A DNA stretch of 64,000 nucleotides from Thiorhodococcus minor (GTDB lineage Bacteria; Pseudomonadota; Gammaproteobacteria; Chromatiales; Chromatiaceae). This document shows positions 37,698-45,973 of the stretch, in pieces (position 1 is the first letter of the stretch; each line of letters starts with the position of its first letter). The DNA lies in assembly GCF_010820565.1 (NCBI RefSeq), contig NZ_JAAIJQ010000017.1:1-64000 (forward strand), in the 5' to 3' direction. The position numbers were made by a program, and so were the translations under genes. The notes under the pieces are model-generated. The model did not search any database, was not told the origin of the DNA, and saw only the letters and a program-made list of their open reading frames with translations.

Positions 37698-39950
37698 ATG
37701 AAACGCTGTCGGCTCGACTCGCGAGCGGCCCTCGTGGTCTCGCTCGTGATCTCTCTGGTGATGCTCTCTTATCCAGCGGTCGGTGCTGGGCGGGACGCCG
37801 CGCACCCGCGTATCGGACTCGTCTTGAGCGGCGGAGGCGCGCGTGGCGCGGCCCACATCGGGGTGCTCAAGGTTCTGGAGGAGATGCGAATCCCGGTCCA
37901 CGTGGTGGTCGGGACGAGCATGGGGTCGCTTGTCGGCGGCGGCTACGCGGCCGGACTCCCCGCCGCTGAGCTGGAGCGCCGCGTCACTGAGGTCGACTGG
38001 GATGTGCTCTTCAATGACAATCCTCCGCGCAAGGGTTGGCCGGCTCACCGCAAGGAGGCATCCGCTAATCCAACCTGGGATTTCTCGCTCGGCGTGCGCG
38101 ACGGCGGGGTGCGATTGCCGAAGGGCGCCATTTCCGGCCAGAAGGTGCAGCTCTTCTTCAACGATCTCGTCAAGGGCGTCGAACGGGTGCAGCGCTTCGA
38201 CGATCTGCCGATCCCGTTCCGGGCGGTGGCGACCAATCTCGAGAATGGCGACATGGCGGTCTTCAAAGATGGCCCGCTTCCCGTGGCCATGCGGGCGAGC
38301 ATGTCGGTGCCAGGTCTCTTCGCCCCCATGGAGTGGGAGGAAAACATCTATGTCGATGGCGGCTTGGTGCGCAATCTGCCGATCGATGTCGCCCGTGACC
38401 TGGATGTGGATGTCATCATCGCGGTCAACTTGGGCTCCGGCTATCTGCCGCGGGAGCAGCTGGGGACCATTCTTGGCGTCACCGGCCAGATGATCGCGAT
38501 TCTGACTGAGCAGAACGTCAAGACGTCCCTCAAGCAGATCCGTCCGGGCCGCGACGTCCTCATCGTCCCAGATCTGGGAGACATCAGCTCCAGCGACTTC
38601 AAGCGCGCCGCAGAGGCCATCGCCACGGGCGAAACGGCCGCGCGCAAGGCGGCGGCCGAGCTTGAGCGCTTCAGTCTGAGCGCGGAGGCCTATGCCCGCT
38701 GGAGGCGTGGCCGCTTTGGCCCGGGGCGGCCGGTGCGACAGGTCGGCGAGGTTCGGGTCGCTGGCCTCCAGCGGGTGAATCCCCAGCTCTTTAACGGTCT
38801 GATCGCCGATCAGCAGGAGCGTTCGCTCGACCGCGAGCGCTTGGTCGATGACATTCAAGGGCTCTACGGTCGCGGCGACTTCGAGCGCATCAGCTACCGC
38901 TTCGAGCCGCAGCGCGACGGCGACGATATGCTGATTGTCGACGCCATCGAAAAGGCCTGGGGGCCAGGCTATCTTGGCTTCGGGCTGGGACTGTCGTCCG
39001 ACAACAGGGGCGACAATCGTTTCGGCCTGCGTGCGACCTACAACCAGACCTGGGTCAACCGACTGGGCGCGGAATGGACCTCGATGCTGACGCTCGGCAA
39101 CTCGCCCAGCCTTTATACCGAGCTCTACCAGCCGCTCGACCTGGATCGCGCGCGCTTCGTGGCGCCCTATGTCGACGTCGGCCGTGCGCCGCACAGCGTC
39201 TTCCTGGGGGATCAGCGTGTGGCGCGCTACGACGTGACACGCGCGCGCCTCGGCATGGACCTGGGGACGACCCTAAGCGGCGTCGAGGCGCGCGTGGGGG
39301 CCTACTATGGCCACACCGACATCGACCTGGATACCGGCTCGCCAGCATTGAGCGAAGGCAGCCGGGCGGATTCCGGTGTGCGCGGACGCCTGCTCTACGA
39401 CACGCTCGACAGCGTCGGCGCGCCACGCTCTGGCGTGCAGCTGTCGCTCGAGGCGATCAGCCCGCTTGCCGCCATGGGCGCGGATGTCGACTACACGCGC
39501 GCTGAGGTGAAGGCGATCGCCGCCCATAGCTTTGGCGCCAACACGGTCACCGGGATCCTGAGGGGGGGCAGCAGTTTCGGCGCGGAGATGCCGTATTACG
39601 ACCAATTCCCCTTGGGCGGCTTTCTCAAGCTGTCCGGTTATGCGAACGAGCAGTTCCGTGGCAATGAGATGGCCTTCGGCAGCCTTGTCTACTACCGCCA
39701 GATCGCGGCGCTGCCGCCGCCGATCGGCCGAGGTCTCTATCTTGGTGCCTCGCTCGAGGCGGGCTGGCTTTCCGACGGTCTGGTGCCGACTCCGAGCGAT
39801 GGCTCGGATGTACTGCTATCCAAGGAAGAGACCCGCTACGGCGGGAGCGTCTTTTTCGGCTCGGATACTTGGATCGGTCCGGCCTACTTGGGTCTGGGGC
39901 TCTCTGCGGATGGCGAGACCTCGGTCTACGTGCTGATCGGGGTACCCTGA
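37698..39950 (+). CDS. Patatin-like phospholipase with C-terminal Omp85 barrel (PlpD type)
   Basis: 750 residues. After the signal peptide (about 1-30) comes a patatin domain with the oxyanion motif GGGARG (45-50), the nucleophile GTSMG (Ser74) and the dyad Asp220 in VDGG. Then a POTRA-like domain (about 350-430) and a 16-strand BamA/FadL-like barrel in the C-terminal third, ending in ETSVYVLIGVP. This is the PlpD family of self-exporting phospholipases (type Vd-like). Secretion of the lipase through its own barrel is inferred. Convergent with the kinase gene. Confidence 0.92.
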   Translation: MKRCRLDSRAALVVSLVISLVMLSYPAVGAGRDAAHPRIGLVLSGGGARGAAHIGVLKVLEEMRIPVHVVVGTSMGSLVGGGYAAGLPAAELERRVTEVDWDVLFNDNPPRKGWPAHRKEASANPTWDFSLGVRDGGVRLPKGAISGQKVQLFFNDLVKGVERVQRFDDLPIPFRAVATNLENGDMAVFKDGPLPVAMRASMSVPGLFAPMEWEENIYVDGGLVRNLPIDVARDLDVDVIIAVNLGSGYLPREQLGTILGVTGQMIAILTEQNVKTSLKQIRPGRDVLIVPDLGDISSSDFKRAAEAIATGETAARKAAAELERFSLSAEAYARWRRGRFGPGRPVRQVGEVRVAGLQRVNPQLFNGLIADQQERSLDRERLVDDIQGLYGRGDFERISYRFEPQRDGDDMLIVDAIEKAWGPGYLGFGLGLSSDNRGDNRFGLRATYNQTWVNRLGAEWTSMLTLGNSPSLYTELYQPLDLDRARFVAPYVDVGRAPHSVFLGDQRVARYDVTRARLGMDLGTTLSGVEARVGAYYGHTDIDLDTGSPALSEGSRADSGVRGRLLYDTLDSVGAPRSGVQLSLEAISPLAAMGADVDYTRAEVKAIAAHSFGANTVTGILRGGSSFGAEMPYYDQFPLGGFLKLSGYANEQFRGNEMAFGSLVYYRQIAALPPPIGRGLYLGASLEAGWLSDGLVPTPSDGSDVLLSKEETRYGGSVFFGSDTWIGPAYLGLGLSADGETSVYVLIGVP

Positions 39951-39954
39951 TTGG

Positions 39955-40002
39955 GGTGCCAGGGTGCCAGGGTGCCAGGGTGCCAGGGTGCCAGGGTGCC
40001 AG
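39955..40002. repeat. 8-bp tandem repeat, six units
   Basis: Six exact head-to-tail copies of GGTGCCAG directly after the patatin gene stop, followed by a decayed copy (GGTGCAGA). It lies between two convergent genes, so it could be a transcript end region or simply slippage-prone DNA. Confidence 0.95.
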
Positions 40003-40037
40003 GGTGCAGAGGCGTGCCAGGATTCCGAGTGACGTAC

Positions 40038-42305
40038 TCAGTCAGCGGCCGGGATCCATTTCGCCAGGGTGTCGTGCAGCAGATCCGGGTCGACCGGCTT
40101 GGCGATGAAGTCGTCCATGCCGGCTTCCTCGCAGCGCATCCTGTCATCGTCGAAGGCGTTTGCCGTCATGGCGACGATGGGGACGCGGCTTCCGTTGGCG
40201 CGGATCTCTCGGGTCGCCTCCAAGCCGTCCATGACGGGCATCTGCATATCCATGAGAATGAGGTCGAAAAGCTCCTTGCGCGCCTGGGTCACGGCCTCTT
40301 GGCCGTCGCTGGCCAGCGCGACGCTGAGCCCGAGCTGGCCGAGGAGCTCCATGGCCACCAGTTGATTGATCTCGTTGTCCTCGACCAACAGGACACGGCT
40401 CCCGGCGCGGACGGATTGGATCAGCTGGCTGCTCGGCTCCAGAGACTCTGGGGCGCTGCGCTCGAGGATCACGGTCATCCAGAAACAGCTGCCTTGGCCG
40501 AGGACGCTACGCACCCCGACGTCCCCGCCCATCAGGCGTGCCAGCCGCTTCGAGATGGCTAGCCCCAGGCCGGTTCCGCCGTACTTGCGCGTGGTCTGGC
40601 TCTCGGCCTGCTCGAAGGCCTCGAAGATGCGGTCGAGGGCCTCCTCGGGGATGCCGATGCCGGTGTCTTCGACCTCGAAGCACACGCGGATCCAGTCGCC
40701 GTCGTCCTGGTCGAGCTGGGCGCGGATGGTGACGCTGCCCTGCTCGGTGAAGCGGATGGCGTTGCTGGTGTAGTTGAGGAGGATCTGGCTGATCCGCAGC
40801 GGATCCCCCAAGAGCGTCGGACCGCGTAGGCGGGGGTCGATCGCTTGCGCGAGCTTGACCGCCTCGCCTTGGAGGCGCTCGCTCATCATGGTCCGCACGT
40901 GGTCGACGATGTTCTCGATGTCGACCGCGGTGTGCTCGATCCGCACCTGCTCGGCCTCGATCTTGGAGAAGTCGAGAATGTCGTTGAGGATGCCGAGTAG
41001 ATGCTTGGCCGCGGTGACGATGCGGTCGATCCTGTCGCGATGCCCCGCGCTCCTGAGGTCGCGCTGAAGGATGTGGGCGAACCCCAGGATGACGTTCATC
41101 GGGGTGCGGATCTCATGGGACATGTTCGCCAGGAAGACGCTCTTGGCCCGGTTTGCCGATTCGGCAAGCTCCTTGGCCACTCGTAGATCGTGGGTCTGCG
41201 TCTCGACCAGGCTCTCCAGGTTGTCGCGGTGGACCTTCAGCTCCTCGGCCGTGCGCTGCAGGCGCAGCTGGCTGTCGCGCAGGTCTTGCTCGCGGGTCCT
41301 CAGGGCGGAGATGTTGGTCGCCACGACGATGGCGCCCTCCAGCTTGCCGGCTTCGCCGTAGAGCAGGCGCGCATTCAGCAGATAGGGGATCTCGTCCTGC
41401 CGGCCCTCACGCCTGAATCCCACTTCCGCCTGCAGATGACCGCCGCTGAAGCGGATGGCGTTGAGCAGGACGGGGCCGGCGAGCGCGTCCGGCAGTATGG
41501 CGCGAAAGCCGCGCAGCGCCTCCTGCGACAGGCATCTTTCTAGGTAGTCGCCGATCAGCGTCTGGGTCTGGTAGCCAAGCTCTTTCTCGAGGAGGCGGTT
41601 GACCTTGGTGATGCGCCCGTCCGCGCCAAGTAGCACGAAGAGCTCCGCCATGGTGCCGATCGCCCGCTCCATGGCGGCGTTGAGCTGAGCGAGCGCCTTG
41701 GAGCGATGCTTCAGCTCTTCCTCTTGCCGCGCTTGTGCCTCGATCAGCAGGTCCAGCGCCTCGGTGCTGCTAATGAGCTCGGCTTCCAAGGTATCCTTGG
41801 CCTGACGGAGGACTTCGATCTCGTCCCTCAGCTCGTCTTCCGTCTCCCGCGAGGGATGGAGCCAGCGCTCGCGGATGAGACAGAGGGTCTCGCCGACGGA
41901 TGCGGCGACTTCGATGGAGAGCCCTGGCGCGAAGGGGGCGCAGGACTCCGTCTCAGCGGCGAGGCAGGTGATGGCCGGAAGGGACTCAAGCGTCTGCCGC
42001 GCTGTCGCGAGCAAGCTGCCCACGCCCGCGCCGTGGCTGCCGGTCGAGGCCGGCTCGACTGGAATCTCCTCGGCGGAGAGCTGTTGCAGCTTGCCGGGGT
42101 TGTCCCCGACGATGGCATCGACCAGGACTAGCTCCGGGCAATCCTCGAAGAGGCTCAGCGCCTCCAGTCCACGCGTGCCGCAATCGTAGACGCCCGCCCA
42201 GTCCGGCAGCTCCAGGCGGCGCAGTGCGGCGGCGACGGCGGGGCCGAAGCCGTCGTCGCCGTGCAGCGGGTTTCCGAAGCAGAGGATGCGCAGCCGCTCA
42301 GACAC
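40038..42305 (-). CDS. Hydrogenase maturation protease fused to a PAS-histidine kinase-receiver
   Basis: 755 residues, no membrane helix. Residues 1-150 are a HupW/HybD-type endopeptidase: [12 protein letters not shown] with Asp17/Asp18, Asp63 (LVLVDAIVG) and His91 ([10 protein letters not shown]), at spacings equal to the nickel-site residues 16, 62 and 93 of HybD. A coiled coil (155-215), a PAS-like domain (about 216-335) and a second coiled coil follow. The kinase core has His397 ([10 protein letters not shown]), an N-box near 511, DTGIGIP (547-553) and GGTGLGL (576-582). The receiver has Asp686. It starts at GTG, overlapping the hydrogenase large-subunit stop by 8 bases. The protease normally trims the large subunit after Ni insertion; coupling that to phosphorelay is new to me. 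No separate output regulator is adjacent. Confidence 0.93.
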   Translation of the reverse strand: MSERLRILCFGNPLHGDDGFGPAVAAALRRLELPDWAGVYDCGTRGLEALSLFEDCPELVLVDAIVGDNPGKLQQLSAEEIPVEPASTGSHGAGVGSLLATARQTLESLPAITCLAAETESCAPFAPGLSIEVAASVGETLCLIRERWLHPSRETEDELRDEIEVLRQAKDTLEAELISSTEALDLLIEAQARQEEELKHRSKALAQLNAAMERAIGTMAELFVLLGADGRITKVNRLLEKELGYQTQTLIGDYLERCLSQEALRGFRAILPDALAGPVLLNAIRFSGGHLQAEVGFRREGRQDEIPYLLNARLLYGEAGKLEGAIVVATNISALRTREQDLRDSQLRLQRTAEELKVHRDNLESLVETQTHDLRVAKELAESANRAKSVFLANMSHEIRTPMNVILGFAHILQRDLRSAGHRDRIDRIVTAAKHLLGILNDILDFSKIEAEQVRIEHTAVDIENIVDHVRTMMSERLQGEAVKLAQAIDPRLRGPTLLGDPLRISQILLNYTSNAIRFTEQGSVTIRAQLDQDDGDWIRVCFEVEDTGIGIPEEALDRIFEAFEQAESQTTRKYGGTGLGLAISKRLARLMGGDVGVRSVLGQGSCFWMTVILERSAPESLEPSSQLIQSVRAGSRVLLVEDNEINQLVAMELLGQLGLSVALASDGQEAVTQARKELFDLILMDMQMPVMDGLEATREIRANGSRVPIVAMTANAFDDDRMRCEEAGMDDFIAKPVDPDLLHDTLAKWIPAAD

Positions 42306-43812
42306 AAGCGTAGGTCTTGCGTGCCTGGCCGATGAAGTGGACGGTGCAGACCAGGCAGGGGTCGTGCGAGCGCACGATGTGGCCGACTTGCACGGGGTCG
42401 TCGATGTCAGGGATGCGCAGTCCGATGAGGCTCTGCTCCCAGTGTCCCGGCTGGTCCTGGCTGTCGCGCGGGGAGGCGTTCCAGGCGGTCGGCGTGACGA
42501 TCTGGTACTTGGCGATCCGCCCGTCCTCGATCCGCACCCAGTGCCCCAGTGCCCCGCGCGCGGCCTCGACCAGGCCGTAGCTCTGACCGTCCGGCCATTT
42601 TCCGACCTTGGGATCGACGAAGTGGGGCTCGTCCAGACATCCGCCCAATGCGCTCAGGGTCTCCTGCATGCTCCGCAGCACCCAGGTCGCGCGGCGCAAG
42701 CGGGCGAACTGGCGCAGCCAGGTGTTGTCGCCCTCGGCACTCAGCAGGTTGGTGATCAGGGGCTCTGCGCCGACCCGCAGCTCCGCCAGGGGTCCTGTCT
42801 GGACCACCTTGTCGCTGTAGCGTGGTGCCTTGGCCCAGCTGTAGTGCCGGGCGTCCGGCTTGTGATCTGGGATGGTCTCGCCCTGCCAGGGGTGGCGGCC
42901 GCCGGGGTAGTCGAGAAACCAGCTGTGGCTGACGTGCTCGTTGATACGCGGCTGATCCAGTGGCTCGACGCGACAGGTATCGCCATTGAAAAAGCCTGGC
43001 GCAAGGGCTCGGCTACCGTTTGGGGTCGGGCTCAGCCCGAAGCTGAGCAAATGGGGGGAGCCCCGGCCGAGGGTATGCAGTCCGATGGAGCGCGCGAAGC
43101 GGGAAAACAGGCCGAGCCCGCCGTCGCGATGTGCCGGGACGCTTTCCAGCCAGGTGAAGAGCTCGGGTCCGCTCGGGACGGCGAGCCAGGTGTCGAGGTC
43201 GTCGCCGATGACGTCTTGCTCCATCCAGGCGCGAACGCGCGCCAGCACGTCCTTGGCTTCGAGCAGGCGGTTGCCAGTGGCCGGAAGGGTGACGCCCCCG
43301 GGTACCATGTAGCTGGAGTGCGGCCACTGCCCGCCGAAGATGGCGACGAGCTTGAGGACGTTGCGGCTAGCCTCCAAGGCGCCGCGGGCGACCCTGCCCT
43401 TGAAGGGCGCGAAGGCTCGGGCGATGACATCGGCCATCGGGTGCCCGGCGTAGCTCGGATGGCAGAAGTCGGGCGTGAAGAAGAGAAATGTCTGGCGCAG
43501 GTCGCTCTGTAGCGTCTCCGCCATGAGACAGAGATTGCGGATGTGGCCCGCATGACGCGGCGGGTTGATGCCGGCGAGCTGCTCGAGTGCGCGAACTGCG
43601 GCGTAGAGATGCGCCGTGCCGCAGATCCCGCATACCCTGGGTGTGATCACCAGGGCATCGCGCGGCGCGCGCCCGATGAGAATCTGCTCGAAGCCGCGGT
43701 ATAGGGTCCCGATGCAGCGTGCGTCGACGATGACGCCCTCCTCGACGTCGACCTGCAGCTCGAGGTCGCCCTCGACGCGGTTGAGGTCGATGTCGACAGT
43801 GATGCGGGACAT
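42298..43812 (-). CDS. [NiFe]-hydrogenase large subunit with C-terminal extension
   Basis: 504 residues; carries the NiFe(CN)2CO centre. N-terminal nickel motif VCGICGTAH (Cys61, Cys64) and C-terminal DPCLVCTVH (Cys486, Cys489, His492) are complete. Residues 493-504 ([12 protein letters not shown]) follow the final His, as in a precursor that needs C-terminal trimming; classic regulatory hydrogenases (HupV/HoxC) lack such a tail. The sequence pattern is of group 2 (cyanobacterial-type uptake, HupL-like). It starts 3 bases after the small-subunit stop with GGAG upstream. Confidence 0.95.
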   Translation of the reverse strand: MSRITVDIDLNRVEGDLELQVDVEEGVIVDARCIGTLYRGFEQILIGRAPRDALVITPRVCGICGTAHLYAAVRALEQLAGINPPRHAGHIRNLCLMAETLQSDLRQTFLFFTPDFCHPSYAGHPMADVIARAFAPFKGRVARGALEASRNVLKLVAIFGGQWPHSSYMVPGGVTLPATGNRLLEAKDVLARVRAWMEQDVIGDDLDTWLAVPSGPELFTWLESVPAHRDGGLGLFSRFARSIGLHTLGRGSPHLLSFGLSPTPNGSRALAPGFFNGDTCRVEPLDQPRINEHVSHSWFLDYPGGRHPWQGETIPDHKPDARHYSWAKAPRYSDKVVQTGPLAELRVGAEPLITNLLSAEGDNTWLRQFARLRRATWVLRSMQETLSALGGCLDEPHFVDPKVGKWPDGQSYGLVEAARGALGHWVRIEDGRIAKYQIVTPTAWNASPRDSQDQPGHWEQSLIGLRIPDIDDPVQVGHIVRSHDPCLVCTVHFIGQARKTYACV

Positions 43813-43815
43813 GGA

Positions 43816-44751
43816 TCAGGGCTCCATCTTGCGTTCGACGATGCGCTCGGGCGCGGCGGCCTTGGCCAGGTTCTTGTACGCCATGTACCTGGCCCGCGAG
43901 ACGCCCAGCGGCAGGGCCTTGGGCACGGCCCCGATCCTGGGCGTCGCGAAGAGGTCCCGGTCGGCCGGAAAGCTGGGCGAGGTGCAGCCGAAGCAAGGGA
44001 CACCCGCGCGCGTCTTGCTGCTTTGACCGTTCCAGAGGTCGGCGTTGCAAGGCGCGGCGGTCAGGGGGCCGCGGCAGCCCAGGCTGAAGAAGAGGCAGCC
44101 GCGCCCGCCCAGCACATCGTCCTCGGCGTCGTACTCGTGGTATTCGTTCCTGGTGCAGCCCTGATGGACCATGGTCGAGAAGAAGGCGGCGGGCCGGTTG
44201 AGATCATCCAGGGCGATGGGCGCATCCTCGAGCAGCATGGCCAGCACCTTGGCCATGGTATTGGGGTGCGCTGGGCACCCGGCGACATTGATGACAGGCA
44301 GTCCGTGCTTGCCGCGCCAGTTCTGACCGAGGAGTCCCCCCGGGGTGGTCTGCATGAATTGCAGGCCCATGCAGTCAGTGGGGTTGGGCGGCGCGGCATG
44401 GACGCCGCCGAAGGCCGCGCAGGTGCCCATGGCGACGACCTGCTCGGCGCACTCGGCAAGCGCGCGGACGATGTCGATCTTGGGGCGCGATTTCCAGGTG
44501 TCGTAGAGGCCGGAGCCGTTCGGGCCGGTCAGCAGGCTGCCTTCGATGCACAGGATGTCGAGGCGCTCGCGTCCCGTCGTCACGGCCTCGAGCACTGGGC
44601 CGAAGCGCGTCTCGGCGGTCAGCGAGGGATGCCAGAGCAGCCGTGCGCCGAAGTGATCGAGGAGCCCTTCCAGCGCGGGACGCTCGGCGCAGAGCAGCGC
44701 CATGGAATCTCCGCTGCATGAGCCGGTCTGCATCCAGAGGATATTCTTCAT
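43816..44751 (-). CDS. [NiFe]-hydrogenase small subunit, CxGD proximal-cluster motif
   Basis: 311 residues holding three Fe-S clusters. The start at 44751 (MKNILWMQTG) has GGAG 6 bases upstream; the longer open frame is rejected. There is no Tat signal, so the enzyme is cytoplasmic. The proximal motif is Cys12-Ser-Gly-Asp15, with aspartate where the second cysteine of CxxC would be. Other ligands are present: GTCAAFGG, AGCPAHP, HQGCTRN, RGCLFFSLGC, APCNADLW and GVPCFGC. The C-terminal GVPKALPLGVSRARYM fits group 2 small subunits. First gene of the operon. Confidence 0.94.
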   Translation of the reverse strand: MKNILWMQTGSCSGDSMALLCAERPALEGLLDHFGARLLWHPSLTAETRFGPVLEAVTTGRERLDILCIEGSLLTGPNGSGLYDTWKSRPKIDIVRALAECAEQVVAMGTCAAFGGVHAAPPNPTDCMGLQFMQTTPGGLLGQNWRGKHGLPVINVAGCPAHPNTMAKVLAMLLEDAPIALDDLNRPAAFFSTMVHQGCTRNEYHEYDAEDDVLGGRGCLFFSLGCRGPLTAAPCNADLWNGQSSKTRAGVPCFGCTSPSFPADRDLFATPRIGAVPKALPLGVSRARYMAYKNLAKAAAPERIVERKMEP

Positions 44752-45294
44752 TGGCGACTCCGGTTGCCGCTCACGGCGGCTGAATGCTGCTGACGTCCTG
44801 TGGGTTGATCTCGTCCTGGCGTGCGCGCGAGGCAAGAAGTGGCGTCGGCGCGCTCGTCGATCGGCTCGGGGCGTCTTGCGGTGGGGCTTGGGAGTCTGAG
44901 CGGGGCTTGCAGCAGCATCGGGCACGACCGATCGTTAGGGCGCGTCGGCCCCTTGGCTTGCCCGTACCGGCGTCGCCGACTTCGGCGTGTCGACGAGAAT
45001 CTTCGCTGCTTCATCAGTGCCTCCTGCACGCTGAGGGGCGCCGCGTCATCCGAGACGCTCGCCTGACTGGATAAGGCGACTCCTGTCAATTCTCATACCA
45101 TCTGGCTTGTCTTGACGCCTGCCCTCTGTGTCGCGCCGGCAGTCACATCGCTCGGGGATGCTCCTGCCGGCCCTCCTTGAAGGCGGACCTCAATCCGGCG
45201 CCACCTGGTAGACGAATTTCCAGCAATCGCCTAAGTATATCTACCTAATCGCGCCGACGAATGCCGACGGCGTCACACTGGCCCCAAGCTCGAC
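44752..45294. other. Upstream region of the hydrogenase operon
   Basis: 543 bases without a supported gene. It must hold the operon promoter; I saw no clear sigma-54 (GG-N10-GC) or FNR site. An inverted repeat GCCGGCAG (45135-45142) with CTGCCGGC (45164-45171) could be an operator or a hairpin. Confidence 0.5.
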
Positions 45295-45657
45295 CTAGGT
45301 CTCGCCTTTGGCCCAGCGCATCGCGGTGTCGATCTCGCTGGCGTCGAAGTACCTGACCTCAGCGCGCGTGAAGGGCCGGCAGAGCTTTGCCATCCAATGC
45401 TCCCATGCCTTGTCGCCGACCAGAGCGATGCGCTCGAAGTTGGAGTAGTGCGCTATGCCCAGTTTGAAGTCATCCCAAGCCGCTTGGAGATCCCAGCCGT
45501 GGAAATCATGGAAGTGGGCAAGCAGGCTGATCTTGCCTTCGGCGGCCAGTGCCGCTTCGAGCTCCGGCACGAACGTCTTGTAGTCCTCGTCATGCAGCTT
45601 TCCGCTGAGCTTGAAGCCGATAACAGCGCTCGAGCCCGTTTCTATTCTCTCGATCAT
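45295..45657 (-). CDS. SpoIIAA-like (STAS-related) protein
   Basis: 120 residues: VIGFKLSGKLHDEDYKTFVPELEAAL, then ISLLAHFHDFHGWDLQAAWDDFKLGI and IALVGDKAWEHWMAKL, the recognisable pattern of the SpoIIAA-like family. Its function is unknown; the fold is related to anti-sigma antagonists. It is on the same strand as, and 543 bases upstream of, the hydrogenase operon. Confidence 0.88.
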   Translation of the reverse strand: MIERIETGSSAVIGFKLSGKLHDEDYKTFVPELEAALAAEGKISLLAHFHDFHGWDLQAAWDDFKLGIAHYSNFERIALVGDKAWEHWMAKLCRPFTRAEVRYFDASEIDTAMRWAKGET

Positions 45658-45973
45658 GGCGTCTACCTCTGCTGAACGTCAGGACGAACCGGCAGTCCAC
45701 GCGCGCCCGGCCGCTCCGAGGTCGGAGCTCCAACACCGCCGCCGCGAGACCGCACCCTCTTTCCCAGTCTAGTCGGGCTGCAGCCCGCTGCTGATGGCGC
45801 TCCACCCGAGCGAAAACGAGGCCAAGCTGCCGTAACACCTGCGACGTCGATCAAGCAAAACGCAACTCGCTGAAAGCTCACTCGGGCCACTATCCTCTCT
45901 ACTGACAACTGACAACTGACAACTGACAACTGACAACTGACAACTGACAACTGACAACTGACAACTGCCCCCG
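45658..45973. other. Intergenic interval with a heptamer repeat
   Basis: About 316 bases; holds the 7-bp repeat (45901-45967). Open frames through the repeat produce only periodic peptides and are not genes. Confidence 0.6.
45901..45967. repeat. 7-bp tandem repeat, nine units
   Basis: Nine exact copies of ACTGACA followed by ACTG, directly downstream of the stop of the J-domain gene. It resembles the short tandemly repeated repetitive sequences known from cyanobacteria and some other bacteria. Confidence 0.95.

Noticed and set aside
42298-44751. Assignment as HynSL/HydSL-type periplasmic uptake hydrogenase
   Set aside because: No Tat signal, no isp or cytochrome b genes, and group 2-like sequence patterns.
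43816-44925. A Tat-exported start for the hydrogenase small subunit at 44925
   Set aside because: The extra 58 residues have arginines but no hydrophobic core and no ribosome-binding site; ATG 44751 has both GGAG and the family N-terminus.
45901-45967. A CRISPR array
   Set aside because: The units are 7 bases, contiguous and without spacers; no cas genes are present.
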